Assembly (NCBI RefSeq): GCF_001541925.1
Contig: NZ_LQMW01000008.1
Coordinates: 1-64,000 of the forward strand
Source of the DNA: Nitrosopumilus sp. Nsub
Lineage (GTDB): Archaea; Thermoproteota; Nitrososphaeria; Nitrososphaerales; Nitrosopumilaceae
Reading direction: 5' to 3'
DNA: 64,000 nt
Shown here piece by piece: positions 51,293-60,856 of this stretch (its first letter is position 1; each line of letters begins with the position of its first letter). Both the position numbers and the translations under genes were made by a program. Below the pieces are notes generated by a model, which made no database searches, was not told where the DNA came from, and worked only from the letters and a program-made list of their open reading frames with translations.

Positions 51293-51955
51293 TTATCTTC
51301 TCATAATATCTGAATGTAAAATATCATATGCCCTTGATGAATCTCTTTCATTTAGAATTATTGTAATGTTGTCTTGACTGAAAAACGCATTGACTAATTC
51401 TACTCCATTAGCGTGTAATACTTCTGCAACATATGATACAACATCTGATTGATTTTGAGAACTAGGAATTGAAATTCTGATTTTTGCAAGACCTGTACTG
51501 AACATATCTTCTCTTTCAGAAACACTGTTGAAAATTTGTCTGATGTCTTCCATATCTTCGGTAAGAAATCTAAACGAGTCAGATAATCTAAAAAATTCAT
51601 AATTATTAGTTACTTTAGAAAATTTGTCTAAAATTGACATAGGATCCATTTCATTTGAATCCTTTACGGAAAATCTAACATCCATTATCCCATCAGTTAA
51701 AGCTAATCTTGCATTTTTCAAAACTGATTCTTCTTTCATTTCTTCTTTAGTTTCAAATGAATCTGCATACCTTTTGATTGCAACAACAATTGTGTTGAGA
51801 TTAACAGAATTTCCTAAAATTTTTTCTATTTCTGGTTGAATCTTTACTGCTAATGCAGTATAATTTATCAAATCCATTTTCATGCAATCATAAATTGATC
51901 TATTTCTGGTAATGACTTCTCTAACAACTTCTGGAACAGACATCATCGATCTCAT
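51293..51955 (-). CDS. ACT-domain-like regulatory protein
   Basis: The 220-residue protein begins with a helical region (VPEVVREVITRNRSIYDCMK) that resembles a winged helix. Two ACT-like units follow (LALTDGIMDVRFSV, then KIRISIPSSQNQSDVVSYV) and GVELVNAFFSQDNITIILNE, which is typical of the ligand-binding ACT fold found after aspartate kinase. No kinase domain is present. It probably senses an amino acid and controls transcription or an enzyme. Start is ATG 51955; it is divergent from hsp20 with 104 bases between them. Confidence 0.65.
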   Translation of the reverse strand: MRSMMSVPEVVREVITRNRSIYDCMKMDLINYTALAVKIQPEIEKILGNSVNLNTIVVAIKRYADSFETKEEMKEESVLKNARLALTDGIMDVRFSVKDSNEMDPMSILDKFSKVTNNYEFFRLSDSFRFLTEDMEDIRQIFNSVSEREDMFSTGLAKIRISIPSSQNQSDVVSYVAEVLHANGVELVNAFFSQDNITIILNERDSSRAYDILHSDIMRR

Positions 51956-52020
51956 TAAATTTATTATATAATGTCAGTTATAATAGGATTATGTAATATT
52001 ATTACTAATCATTCAATATA

Positions 52021-52028
52021 TTTATATA
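52021..52028 (+). promoter_or_regulatory. TATA box of the hsp20 gene
   Basis: TTTATATA lies 32-39 bases before ATG 52060 and directly touches the palindrome, so a protein bound there would compete with TBP/TFB or RNA polymerase. Confidence 0.55.
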
Positions 52029-52046
52029 ATGTAATGTACATTACAT
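52029..52046. promoter_or_regulatory. 18 bp perfect palindrome, likely operator of hsp20
   Basis: ATGTAATGTACATTACAT is a perfect inverted repeat centred between 52037 and 52038. It lies between the TATA box and ATG 52060, where a repressor would block initiation. It is a candidate binding site for a heat-stress regulator. The regulator is not identified; the ACT protein upstream and the small HTH proteins are candidates by position only. Confidence 0.75.
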
Positions 52047-52059
52047 AATGTAGATAAAT

Positions 52060-52554
52060 ATGACAAGTTTCTTTGATACCGAAATTGATAGAATCTTCAA
52101 AAAAATGTCAAAATCATTTTTTGATGGAAATGACATGTTTGAAGGATTCAACGGTAATTCCAATTCTGGCCCAATTTTTTATGGTTATACAATGACCATT
52201 GGTCCAGATGGAAAACCTTCTGTGCAAGAATATGGTAACGTACAACCAGACCGTTCCATTGTTTCTGATACCAGAGAAGCAATTGTTGACACAATTGTAG
52301 ATGAAAAAGATAGAGTAGTAAAACTCATAGCTGAAATGCCAGGAGTTGAGAAAACTGATGTCAAAATTTTAGTTGACAAAAATGTTGTAAATGTAACTGC
52401 AAAACATGGTGAAAAAAAATACCATTGTAAAGTTCCACTTCAACAAAAAGTTGACGAAAACTCAGCAAAAGCTACCTACAAAAATGGAATCTTACAACTA
52501 GTTTTCAAACTAATTGAGGAAAAACAAACTGGTAAAAAAGTGGAGGTTGAATAA
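52060..52554 (+). CDS. Hsp20-family small heat-shock protein
   Basis: The 164-residue protein has a Gly-rich N-terminal arm and an alpha-crystallin domain (VVKLIAEMPGVEKTDVKILV to KNGILQLVFK). The conserved A-x-x-x-N-G-I-L motif is AKATYKNGILQL. The usual C-terminal IXI motif is not obvious. It holds unfolding proteins. It sits under its own palindromic operator and 26 bases upstream of the Cdc48 gene, so stress-induced co-expression is plausible. Confidence 0.88.
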   Translation: MTSFFDTEIDRIFKKMSKSFFDGNDMFEGFNGNSNSGPIFYGYTMTIGPDGKPSVQEYGNVQPDRSIVSDTREAIVDTIVDEKDRVVKLIAEMPGVEKTDVKILVDKNVVNVTAKHGEKKYHCKVPLQQKVDENSAKATYKNGILQLVFKLIEEKQTGKKVEVE

Positions 52555-52580
52555 CCCCCTCATTTTTTTGAGGTTACATT

Positions 52581-54722
52581 ATGAATAAAATAATATTAAA
52601 AATTAATGAAATTCAACAACAACATGTTGGTAAAGGTAGAGCAATTATTGATCCTAAAATAATTGAAGAACAAAACTGGAATGTTGGTCAAATATTAGAA
52701 TTGACTTTCAACAAAAAAACATATGTCAAACTATGGCCAGCATCACCAGAAGAGTATGGTGCAGGTTTAATCAAAATTGATGGTATTACTAGACAAAATA
52801 TAGGTGCAGGATTAGATGATAAAATATCTATTAAATCAGTTGAAGCTGCAAACGCAGAACAAATTACCTTATCTCCAACGGAAAAAATTACAACTGATGG
52901 ATTACAAGAATACATGATATACAATTATCTAAATCACGTATTTTCTAATGGAGATTCGATATCACTTAATACGCAAATGGGAAGTAAAGTTCAATTTGTT
53001 GTAACAAATACCAAACCATCAAAACCAGTAATTGTTACTGAAAATACAATTTTCAAACTCGGATCACTAACTAAAGCTGTAGATTCCTCTGTTCCAAGGA
53101 TTACATACGACGAATTAGGTGGTCTAAAAAACGAAGTTCAGAAAATTCGTGAAATGGTAGAATTACCAATGCGCCACCCTGAATTATTTGACAAAATAGG
53201 CGTAGAAGCTCCAAAAGGTGTCTTGCTTTATGGTCCTCCAGGAACTGGTAAGACTCTACTTGCAAAAGCAGTTGCGGGTGAAACAAATTCTAATTTTACC
53301 ACCCTTAGTGGTCCGGAGATAATGGCAAAACATTATGGAGAAAGTGAAGAAAGACTAAGAGAAATTTTTTCACAAGCTGAAGAAAATTCTCCTAGTATAA
53401 TTTTCATTGATGAAATTGATTCAATTGCTCCAAAAAGAGAAGAAGTTTCAGGTGAACTAGAAAGAAGAATAGTTTCTCAATTATTGACGTTAATGGATGG
53501 TATGAAATCCAGAGGAAAAGTTGTAGTAATTGCAGCTACTAACAGACCTGATTCAATTGATCCTGCACTAAGAAGACCTGGAAGATTTGATAGAGAAATT
53601 GAAATTGGAATTCCTGATGAAGATGGACGATTTGATATTCTTTCAATTCATACACGTGGAATGCCTTTAGATGAGAATGTAGACATTAAACAAATTGCAA
53701 AAACAACTCATGGATTTGTTGGAGCTGATTTAGAAGTTTTATCAAAAGAAGCTGCAATGAGATCCTTAAGAAAAATAATACCTGAAATTAATTTAGATGA
53801 AGAAGAAATTTCAAAAGAAGTACTACAAAAAATAAAAATCAGTAAAGATGATTTTACATATGCACTAAAAGAAGTCAAACCAAGTGCACTACGAGAAGTT
53901 CTAGTTCAAATTCCTGATGTAAGTTGGGATGATGTTGGAGGTCTTGATGAATTAAAAGAAGAATTACAAGAATCCATTGAATGGCCAATTAAACACAAAG
54001 AAGCATATGATTATGCCCAGGTAAAACCACCAAAAGGCGTACTACTACATGGTCCTCCAGGAACTGGTAAGACTTTGATAGCAAAGGCATTGGCAAAAAC
54101 AACAGAATCGAATTTTATCAGCATCAAAGGACCTGAATTATTATCAAAATGGGTTGGTGAATCTGAAAAAGGTGTTAGAGAAATTTTTAGAAAAGCAAGA
54201 CAAGCTGCACCATGTATCATTTTCTTTGATGAAATAGACGCACTTGTTCCAAAAAGAGGTAGTGGAAGTTCTGATTCTCATGTAACTGAAAACCTTGTTT
54301 CACAAATTCTCACTGAAATTGATGGATTAGAAGAATTACATAATGTGTTAATTGTTGGAGCGACTAATCGACTAGACATTGTTGATGAAGCATTACTTAG
54401 ACCAGGAAGGTTTGATAGAATTATCCAAGTTGCAAATCCTGACTCTAATGGAAGAAAGCACATCTTTGAGATTCATACAAAAAAGAAACCACTTGACAGC
54501 AATATCGATATGAAAAAATTAGTTGAAATTACAGATGGATTTAGTGGTGCAGAAATAACTGCAATTACTAATCGAGCTGCTCTTGTTGCTTTGAAAAGAT
54601 ATGTTGCTGGAAAATCTCAAAATATCAAAGAAATTAAGATTACACAACAAGATTTGATTGATGCTGTCGATAAGGTCAAACCACAAAAAAAGGAAGCACC
54701 TATACCTCAAACCATAAAATAG
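52581..54722 (+). CDS. cdc48: Cdc48/p97 (VAT-type) AAA ATPase
   Basis: The 713-residue protein has an N domain (to about 170) with the double-psi barrel start, and two AAA modules. D1 has [26 protein letters not shown] and the second-region [11 protein letters not shown]2 has [25 protein letters not shown] and [10 protein letters not shown]. It unfolds substrates, possibly for the archaeal proteasome. It follows hsp20 in the same direction, and the CCCCTC...GAGG stretch between (52554-52571) could fold as a short hairpin. Confidence 0.95.
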   Translation: MNKIILKINEIQQQHVGKGRAIIDPKIIEEQNWNVGQILELTFNKKTYVKLWPASPEEYGAGLIKIDGITRQNIGAGLDDKISIKSVEAANAEQITLSPTEKITTDGLQEYMIYNYLNHVFSNGDSISLNTQMGSKVQFVVTNTKPSKPVIVTENTIFKLGSLTKAVDSSVPRITYDELGGLKNEVQKIREMVELPMRHPELFDKIGVEAPKGVLLYGPPGTGKTLLAKAVAGETNSNFTTLSGPEIMAKHYGESEERLREIFSQAEENSPSIIFIDEIDSIAPKREEVSGELERRIVSQLLTLMDGMKSRGKVVVIAATNRPDSIDPALRRPGRFDREIEIGIPDEDGRFDILSIHTRGMPLDENVDIKQIAKTTHGFVGADLEVLSKEAAMRSLRKIIPEINLDEEEISKEVLQKIKISKDDFTYALKEVKPSALREVLVQIPDVSWDDVGGLDELKEELQESIEWPIKHKEAYDYAQVKPPKGVLLHGPPGTGKTLIAKALAKTTESNFISIKGPELLSKWVGESEKGVREIFRKARQAAPCIIFFDEIDALVPKRGSGSSDSHVTENLVSQILTEIDGLEELHNVLIVGATNRLDIVDEALLRPGRFDRIIQVANPDSNGRKHIFEIHTKKKPLDSNIDMKKLVEITDGFSGAEITAITNRAALVALKRYVAGKSQNIKEIKITQQDLIDAVDKVKPQKKEAPIPQTIK

Positions 54723-54751
54723 TCTAAATACTGAGGATAATTACATTAGTT

Positions 54752-54970
54752 ATGAAACTTTATCTTGATTTTGAGCCTTGTAAGGAATGCAAAGAAATGA
54801 TGGCTGAATTAAGCAGTCCTGAAATGATTTTTGCTGATGAAAAAACAAGGATTGATCAATCTGCTAAATTTCTCAGACATTTGACATATAATCACAATGA
54901 AGTTGTGCAAGCTGTAATGGAAGAACTTCCAAAACAGAAAAAAGATCAAGAACCTGATTTTTATCAATAA
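54752..54970 (+). CDS. Small CxxC-containing protein
   Basis: The 72-residue protein has an N-terminal EPCKECKEMM motif that may bind metal or be redox-active, then an amphipathic helix (DQSAKFLRHLTYNHNEVVQAV). No family is recognised. It follows cdc48 by 29 bases in the same direction. Confidence 0.55.
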   Translation: MKLYLDFEPCKECKEMMAELSSPEMIFADEKTRIDQSAKFLRHLTYNHNEVVQAVMEELPKQKKDQEPDFYQ

Positions 54971-54972
54971 TA

Positions 54973-55164
54973 TTATTTTTTAATTGATTCTAAAGAATGT
55001 CCACGATTTGTAATCATTTGTGTAACTGCTTCTATAGTATAATCAAGTCCATGTTCTTCTTCAAAATGATCTCTTAATTTTTCTATTAGACCTACAGTTA
55101 ATTCTTCATCTAGAGTAAGATTACATTCATAACCATAATCACTACATCGTAATTTTATCGACAT
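54973..55164 (-). CDS. DUF1059-like small protein
   Basis: The 63-residue protein has two cysteines (LRCSDYGYECNLTL) and an acidic helix ending HFEEEHGLDY, matching the pattern of small DUF1059 proteins. Function is unknown. It converges on the previous gene and faces the fluoride-channel gene. Confidence 0.6.
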   Translation of the reverse strand: MSIKLRCSDYGYECNLTLDEELTVGLIEKLRDHFEEEHGLDYTIEAVTQMITNRGHSLESIKK

Positions 55165-55251
55165 ATTGGTTTTGAATCTTCAAAGCTATAAAAATGTGGG
55201 CACGTTTCTTTGATAATATAACTAATAAGCTCTAATGACAATTTCATATCA

Positions 55252-55632
55252 ATGAAAGGTTTGGAATTTATTTTTCTTGGAATAGGTTCTGTTTTAGGTG
55301 CATTTCTAAGATACAAACTTACTGAATCACCACTAATTTTCAATACTTTACCTGTTAACGTTTTGATAGTCAATATTGTTGGAGCATTTATTCTTGGAAT
55401 ATTTGTAGTCATTTCACAACAATGGCATCTTGATTCAAAATATTCCTTGTTTGCTGCTGTTGGTTTTTGTGGTTCATTGACTACAATGTCAGCTTTTGCA
55501 CTTGATTCTAGTAATCTGCTTGAAAGTAATCAATACGTTTCATTTCTTGTTAATATTTTCACAAACGTTGGATTATCTATTGCAGCCTTGATAGGAGGAA
55601 AATCCTTAATGACTTCAATAATTAATAATTAA
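55252..55632 (+). CDS. crcB: Fluoride exporter, CrcB/Fluc family
   Basis: The 126-residue protein has four membrane helices. It has the family start GSVLGAFLRYKL, the segment NIVGAFILG, the hallmark GFCGSLTTMSAFALDS (with Ser where many have Gly-Thr-Phe) and a last helix VNIFTNVGLSIAALIGG. Dual-topology dimers expel fluoride. Only one copy is seen here. Start ATG 55252 is in the overlap zone with the end of a shadow frame on the other strand. Confidence 0.85.
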   Translation: MKGLEFIFLGIGSVLGAFLRYKLTESPLIFNTLPVNVLIVNIVGAFILGIFVVISQQWHLDSKYSLFAAVGFCGSLTTMSAFALDSSNLLESNQYVSFLVNIFTNVGLSIAALIGGKSLMTSIINN

Positions 55633-55638
55633 TTGAAG

Positions 55639-55869
55639 ATGGTTTATTCATATCAGGTAGTAAAATTTCAAACAATTTCATTCGTAAATGGAGTTCATTG
55701 GTCTCAATCTGTTGGAGATAAAGGAATCTTATACAAATCACTAAAAGATCCATTTTCAAAACTTATTGTACAGTCACTAAATGGTTCAAAAAAATTATAC
55801 CATATCCCAAAGGACAGAACAGTTGTTGTCAATAATGACACCGTACATTTTCTAGGTGAACCTGCTTAA
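55639..55869 (+). CDS. Small protein of unknown function
   Basis: From ATG 55639 the protein has 76 residues (MVYSYQVVKFQTISFVNGVH...) and looks strand-rich, perhaps a small barrel. No family is recognised. It starts only six bases after the crcB stop and is probably translated from the same transcript. Confidence 0.5.
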   Translation: MVYSYQVVKFQTISFVNGVHWSQSVGDKGILYKSLKDPFSKLIVQSLNGSKKLYHIPKDRTVVVNNDTVHFLGEPA

Positions 55870-55932
55870 ACAGTATTTTTAAGACTGATAAATATCAAAT
55901 TCAATTTATATCACTAATTTTGTGGTAGTGTA

Positions 55933-56229
55933 TTGTTAGAATTAACCAAAAAAGTATTTGGAAATATAATGACCCAAGAAATTATTGGTGCTGAACCACC
56001 TATTTCTGAAATAAAAATTAGATTTGAAAAAGAGCTTGAAATCTTAGTAAAAAATTTAGAAATAATTTCAAAACAAGATTTAGAAAACCTCTTAGAGCAA
56101 CAAAAAATCTCTCAAAAACATGTCAATACTAGACCTGGAGCTATGGCTTTAGATCAACCAAAAATTCAGTTGTTTAATCATTTTAACGACAAATATCTTA
56201 AAAAAATTAATGAAAAATTTACTATTTAG
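55933..56229 (+). CDS. Helical protein of unknown function
   Basis: The frame has 98 residues from TTG 55933; an ATG at 55969 would give 86. It is mostly helical and acidic/basic mixed (IKIRFEKELEILVKNLEIISKQ). No family is recognised. It converges on the antiporter gene with an eight-base overlap. Confidence 0.45.
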   Translation: MLELTKKVFGNIMTQEIIGAEPPISEIKIRFEKELEILVKNLEIISKQDLENLLEQQKISQKHVNTRPGAMALDQPKIQLFNHFNDKYLKKINEKFTI

Positions 56230-57676
56230 AATCATCTGATGATTTAACAAATCCGCCATCAAATTTTCCGTGATATTCATCTACTTCAGTAGCAATTTCA
56301 TTATCTGGTGAATCATCTGATGGTTTAACAAATCCTCCTCGAATTGAATCAGGTGGTGGAATTTTCTTTGATTTTCCTAATCCTATAGTTGTAATTATAA
56401 CAGAAGATAGAATTATGAAAAATATCATCTGTGGATATGCTTCAGCATTTGGTAATCCCATGGTAATTGGATAAGTTGCAAGTACTGCTGCAGCTAACCC
56501 TCTCGGAATCATTGAATTTGTTACAGATTTATCTAATCTGGAAAATCTTTTTGTTAAAACAGCTTTTACAACACCAGCTCTACCAACAAATACTGCAATT
56601 GTAATGACAATTCCAAAAATCATGTATTCAATTTGTCCAAATGTTGCCATTAATCCAACAAATACAAAGAAAAATGATCTTACCAAAAATGTTAGTTGAT
56701 TGTGAGTTGGATCATCCATCTCAATTCTAGGAACTTTAAATCTAAGAATTCTAGAAAGATGTCTTTTGTTACCAATCATTAAACCAAACACTAATGCTGT
56801 TAATGCACCTGATTCTCCAAATGAATTTGCCAAGAAAAATAGTACGAATAAGATTGATAATGTTAACATGTACGCATGTTGAGCATTTCCAAGTTTTGTT
56901 GAAATATACATCCAGGGTATTCCAACACCAAATCCTAGAACTAATCCGACAATTACTGCTCTACCAATTGTTTCTTGTAATGTTTGTAAATCAAAATGAC
57001 CTGCTAGAACAGCCTCAAACAAAATAAATGCGATAATTGTCGCAAGAATATCAGTTACTGCTGACTCAAAACTTAAAATTGATTTTGTTTCTTCTGAAAT
57101 TCTGATATTTCTGACTAAACCAAAAACAATTGCTGAACTACTACCTCCAACAATTGAAGCTAACAAAATACTTTCTAACCATGTCCATTCTAATACATAA
57201 TGAGTTGCAACTGAAATTATTATCACTGATAAAATAAAACCAATTATTGCTAATGTTACTGAATAATGTGCAGTTTTTACAACATGTTTAATATCTAAAT
57301 TTAATCCTCCATCAAACATAATAATTATCAATGCAAGTGCGGCAAAATATGGTACAACTTGAATTACAGCTTCAGCTTGAATTATTCCAAATACTGGTCC
57401 TATTATCACTCCTAGAATCATTAAAAATGCTACGTCTGGAATTCCTGTTTTTTTAAAAAATGCTTCACCTGCAACTCCAAGAAAAATTACAACTCCTGCT
57501 GCAAGTAATATGATGGGTGCAGTAGCAATTGGTTCATCTTGTATCGATAGTGATGAAATTGAAGTTTGAATTTCTGTTATCTTATTCAAAATAACTGATG
57601 AATTTATTTCTGAAAATGAAAAACCTTCAATTTGTGAAGTGAACAAATTCAATATTGCTAAAGTAACTGTATTCAT
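56222..57676 (-). CDS. CPA-family cation/proton antiporter
   Basis: The 484-residue protein has about 12 membrane helices. It shows the family helices with MFDGGLNLDIKHV, VGGSSSAIVFGLVRN, SFESAVTDILATI (the acidic ion-binding helix) and GESGALTALVFGLMIG. The last 60 residues are hydrophilic and hold two similar blocks ending GGFVKPSDDS and GGFVKSSDDS. It exchanges Na+ or K+ for protons. An N-terminal hydrophobic segment could be a signal or extra helix. It faces a hemerythrin-like gene across a 105-base gap. Confidence 0.85.
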   Translation of the reverse strand: MNTVTLAILNLFTSQIEGFSFSEINSSVILNKITEIQTSISSLSIQDEPIATAPIILLAAGVVIFLGVAGEAFFKKTGIPDVAFLMILGVIIGPVFGIIQAEAVIQVVPYFAALALIIIMFDGGLNLDIKHVVKTAHYSVTLAIIGFILSVIIISVATHYVLEWTWLESILLASIVGGSSSAIVFGLVRNIRISEETKSILSFESAVTDILATIIAFILFEAVLAGHFDLQTLQETIGRAVIVGLVLGFGVGIPWMYISTKLGNAQHAYMLTLSILFVLFFLANSFGESGALTALVFGLMIGNKRHLSRILRFKVPRIEMDDPTHNQLTFLVRSFFFVFVGLMATFGQIEYMIFGIVITIAVFVGRAGVVKAVLTKRFSRLDKSVTNSMIPRGLAAAVLATYPITMGLPNAEAYPQMIFFIILSSVIITTIGLGKSKKIPPPDSIRGGFVKPSDDSPDNEIATEVDEYHGKFDGGFVKSSDDSK

Positions 57677-57781
57677 TATTAATTGATTGAAATTCTATAT
57701 GGTTAAAAAGTAAACTGAATTTTTCATGAGTGTTTTGATTATTTGTAAAACATTAAATCCAATACACGAATATTTTTCTTA

Positions 57782-58324
57782 TTGAGTGCAACTGATTCAT
57801 TACGTGAAGATCATAAACAAATTAGACGATTAGATAAAATTATCATAAAATGTTATACTGATCTTTATGCAGGTAAAAATATTCCAATATCAGATTTAGA
57901 AAAAATTACAATTGTTATTGAAGAATTCTTTGATTCAATTCATTATTCACGAGAAGAGGACTCATATTTTCCATGTGTTGCAAGCTATGATCATTTAAAG
58001 CAAGAAATACGAGCGTTATTGATAGAACATGAATTTTCAAGAAGAATTGCAGTTCAAATAAAAAAACATGTTAAAAGATGGAAAAATGGTGAAGATGCAA
58101 GAGAACCTGTCGCAAGATTTTTGAAAACATATTCAACTTATCTTATGGATCATATGAAAAAGGAAGAAAATTTCTTTGATAAGGCTGAAGCTGAAATAAT
58201 TTCTAAAGAGGAAGAATTAGAAATGTATGAGCAATTCAAATCTGTAATGACTGTTTCAAAAAAAATGGAAGATATGATTAAAGAAATTGATTATTTAGAA
58301 AATCAAAATTGGGCCAAAAGTTAA
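57782..58324 (+). CDS. Hemerythrin-like (HHE) iron protein
   Basis: The 180-residue four-helix protein has ligands in typical places: REDHKQIRRLD, FFDSIHYSREEDSYF, IEHEFSRRI and LMDHMKKEENFF. These supply His/Glu for a di-iron site. It may sense or store oxygen or protect iron enzymes. Start is TTG 57782. It stops just before the cysC gene (36 bases) and may be co-transcribed with it. Confidence 0.8.
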   Translation: MSATDSLREDHKQIRRLDKIIIKCYTDLYAGKNIPISDLEKITIVIEEFFDSIHYSREEDSYFPCVASYDHLKQEIRALLIEHEFSRRIAVQIKKHVKRWKNGEDAREPVARFLKTYSTYLMDHMKKEENFFDKAEAEIISKEEELEMYEQFKSVMTVSKKMEDMIKEIDYLENQNWAKS

Positions 58325-58360
58325 CGTAAACTCTTTATTAGTAATTTCAATATTTTTAGC

Positions 58361-58876
58361 ATGAAACCTTTCATTCTTTGGATGACTGGTCTTCCTTGTT
58401 CAGGTAAGACCACAATTGTAAAAGATTTGCAGAAAGATATTCCAAATTTGGCAATGCTTGATGGTGATGAATTAAGAGAATGGTTCTCACCAAAAGATTT
58501 CTCAAAAGCAGGACGTGATGAGCATAACAAAAAAGTTGCTCATTTAGCTAAGCTTTTGCTAAATCACGGTGTTCCAAGTGTAGTATCTCTAGTTTCACCA
58601 TATGCTGAAAATAGAGAAAATGCTAGAGAAATAATTTCTGCAGGTGACCAATTTGCAGAAGTGTACGTCAAGTGTTCATTAGCAAAATGTGAAGAAAGAG
58701 ATGTCAAAGGCATGTACGCCAAGGCTCGAAAAGGAGAAATCAAAGGATTTACAGGAATTGATGATCCGTACGAAGCTCCAGAAAAAGCAGATTTAGTTAT
58801 AGATACTGAACATGAACCTCTTGCAGATAGTGCAAATAAAGTAAAGGACTTTCTTAATGAAAGAAACCTACTCTAA
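58361..58876 (+). CDS. cysC: Adenylylsulfate (APS) kinase
   Basis: The 171-residue protein has the P-loop GLPCSGKTT, DGDELREW, the RDEHNKKVAHLAKLL helix and the SPYAENRENARE motif of APS kinases. A late Lys-Gly-Phe-Thr-Gly (KGFTGIDDPYEAPE) is also typical. It makes PAPS from APS for sulfate assimilation or sulfation. It is convergent with the cysQ-like gene, with nine bases overlapping; no ATP sulfurylase is seen in the window. Confidence 0.92.
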   Translation: MKPFILWMTGLPCSGKTTIVKDLQKDIPNLAMLDGDELREWFSPKDFSKAGRDEHNKKVAHLAKLLLNHGVPSVVSLVSPYAENRENAREIISAGDQFAEVYVKCSLAKCEERDVKGMYAKARKGEIKGFTGIDDPYEAPEKADLVIDTEHEPLADSANKVKDFLNERNLL

Positions 58877-59683
58877 TTTTTTAAATTCCTCTAAAATTTT
58901 ATCATGAATTAATCCATTAGTCACTAAAATGCCATTTTGATGGTGTACATTTTTGTTGTTATATGTTAATTCATTTCCTAACATATCTGTCATTTTTCCA
59001 CCAGCTTCTGTAATGAGACAATAAGATGCAGCTGTGTCCCATTCTTTCATTTTGTTTGTTGTAGTAATGTATGCCTCTGCTTCACCTGAACTAATTTTAC
59101 CAACTTTTAACGAACTTCCAATACTTGTAAAATCTTTAATTCCTATTTTTTTAATGAATTTTTTTTCTTTATCTGATAGATGATGTCTGGAACCTATTGT
59201 TCTACATTTAGAGAGTTCAGAAGTTTTAGTAACAAAAATTTTCTCCCATTTATTATCTGAATATCTAAATGCACCATAATTTTTTTGTCCAACAAATAAT
59301 ATTTTTTCTGTAGGCCATGCAATTACTCCTAAAATTGGTTTTTGGTTTTGTATCAATGCAATCATTACTGTAAATTCACCAGTTTTGTCAATAAAATCTG
59401 AAGTTCCATCAAGTGGATCTACTATCCAAATCGTTTCTTTTGATAATCTATTTTTGTTATCAACATCTTCTTCTGAAAGAATTGAGTGATTTGTTACTGA
59501 GAGAATTTCATTAATTATTTTATTACTTTGTAAATCTGCATCTGTTACAGGCGAATCATCAGATTTAGTGAATGTTTTGTAATCTTTCTCATAAATTTCT
59601 AAAATTGCATTTCCGGCTTCTTGTGCAGCTTTTATTGCAATATCTAATTCAGGGATTTTATTTGAAATTGGAATATTGTTCAA
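58868..59683 (-). CDS. cysQ: CysQ-like 3'(2'),5'-bisphosphate nucleotidase / inositol monophosphatase family
   Basis: The 271-residue protein has the metal motifs VDPLDGTSDFIDKTGEF and EWDTAASYCLITEAGG, plus an N-terminal DSPVTDADLQSN and the second-shell ILSEED. These fit the CysQ/IMP superfamily. The DGTSDF motif and the neighbour cysC favour CysQ, which removes 3'-phosphate from PAP left after PAPS use. Inositol monophosphatase remains possible. Confidence 0.8.
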   Translation of the reverse strand: MNNIPISNKIPELDIAIKAAQEAGNAILEIYEKDYKTFTKSDDSPVTDADLQSNKIINEILSVTNHSILSEEDVDNKNRLSKETIWIVDPLDGTSDFIDKTGEFTVMIALIQNQKPILGVIAWPTEKILFVGQKNYGAFRYSDNKWEKIFVTKTSELSKCRTIGSRHHLSDKEKKFIKKIGIKDFTSIGSSLKVGKISSGEAEAYITTTNKMKEWDTAASYCLITEAGGKMTDMLGNELTYNNKNVHHQNGILVTNGLIHDKILEEFKKLE

Positions 59684-59696
59684 TTGTGATATTCTC

Positions 59697-59906
59697 TTAT
59701 GTTGTTAATTCTGGTTTTAATGACCATGCAACTCCTAAAATTATGAATGGAATTGACATTACTCCTATAATTCCTAAAATGGTGTTAAATTGATCTGCTG
59801 AAACTGCCGGATTGTTAATTATCCATGGTAATGGTAATGTAATTACTATCCAAATTACCCCCAGTAGAATAATTAGTTTAGCTCTAAATTTTTTCTTATC
59901 TTCCAC
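59697..59906 (-). CDS. Small two-helix membrane protein
   Basis: The 69-residue protein has hydrophobic segments at about 11-30 and 43-63 and a basic N-terminus, with no recognised family. It is 13 bases upstream of cysQ on the same strand and may be co-transcribed with it. Confidence 0.6.
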   Translation of the reverse strand: MEDKKKFRAKLIILLGVIWIVITLPLPWIINNPAVSADQFNTILGIIGVMSIPFIILGVAWSLKPELTT

Positions 59907-59947
59907 GATATTTCGTAATGTCTGGGGTGTATTAAATTCATGTGAAT

Positions 59948-60691
59948 TTATTTAATTGATTCTCCACCATCAACTGTCAGTACTGCTCCAGTTACCCAAG
60001 ATGCATCATTTGATGTAAAATATAATGCAGCTTTTCCAATTTCTTCAGGTTGACCAATTCTTCCTAATGGATGTTCATTATTCATAAATTCTACATCTTT
60101 TTGATTTTTTAAAAATGGTTTTGTCATATCTGTATCTACTACTCCTGGACAAATACAATTAACTCTAATTTTGTCTTTAGCATATTCTAATGCCCAACAT
60201 TTTGTAAGTACAATTAAAGCGGCTTTTGTCGCAGAATATGCATCTGCATTAAATCCTTGATATGCCTTTAATCCTGCATCAGATGAAATATTGATTATAC
60301 AACCTGATGTTTTTTGTAAATATGGAATTGCTTCTTTAGTAAATCTAAACTGTCCAGTTAAGTTAACATCTAATACATCATTCCATTCTTCTTCATCAAT
60401 TTTATGTAATTGTTTTATTTTTGGAAATATTCCTGCATTGTTTACTAAAATATCTAATTTGCCAAATTTTTTAATTGTTTGATTTACTACATTTTGAACT
60501 TGGCTCATTTTTTTAATGTCGCATGTTATTCCAAATGAGTTTGAAATTTTTGCTTCAGCTTCTTTTATTCTATCAGAATTTTTTGCTGTAATTACTACTG
60601 ATGCTCCATTTTCTGATAAAACTTTGGCAATCGCAAATCCAATTCCTCGACTTCCGCCCGTAACTAAAGCAACTTTACCATCTAATTTCAT
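59948..60691 (-). CDS. Short-chain dehydrogenase/reductase
   Basis: The 247-residue classical SDR shows TGGSRGIGFAIA, NNAGIFP, the Ser in ISSDAGLKA and the YxxxK in YSATKAA. LTVDGG near the end is typical of the FabG-like group. The substrate is unknown. It is the second SDR in the window and shares only family-level features with that at 30220. Start ATG 60691. Confidence 0.85.
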   Translation of the reverse strand: MKLDGKVALVTGGSRGIGFAIAKVLSENGASVVITAKNSDRIKEAEAKISNSFGITCDIKKMSQVQNVVNQTIKKFGKLDILVNNAGIFPKIKQLHKIDEEEWNDVLDVNLTGQFRFTKEAIPYLQKTSGCIINISSDAGLKAYQGFNADAYSATKAALIVLTKCWALEYAKDKIRVNCICPGVVDTDMTKPFLKNQKDVEFMNNEHPLGRIGQPEEIGKAALYFTSNDASWVTGAVLTVDGGESIK

Positions 60692-60856
60692 CAGTTTTAA
60701 AATCCAAATTCGTAATTTATAGATCGATTTATTGAAAAATTATTAAAATAATTTGAATAAATTCATTATAATTAGAAATTATTTTTAAAAAATGTTAAAT
60801 ATTAAAATTTTCTATAGTAATTAATGTCGAAAGTTGTTATTTCTATCGACTAACTT

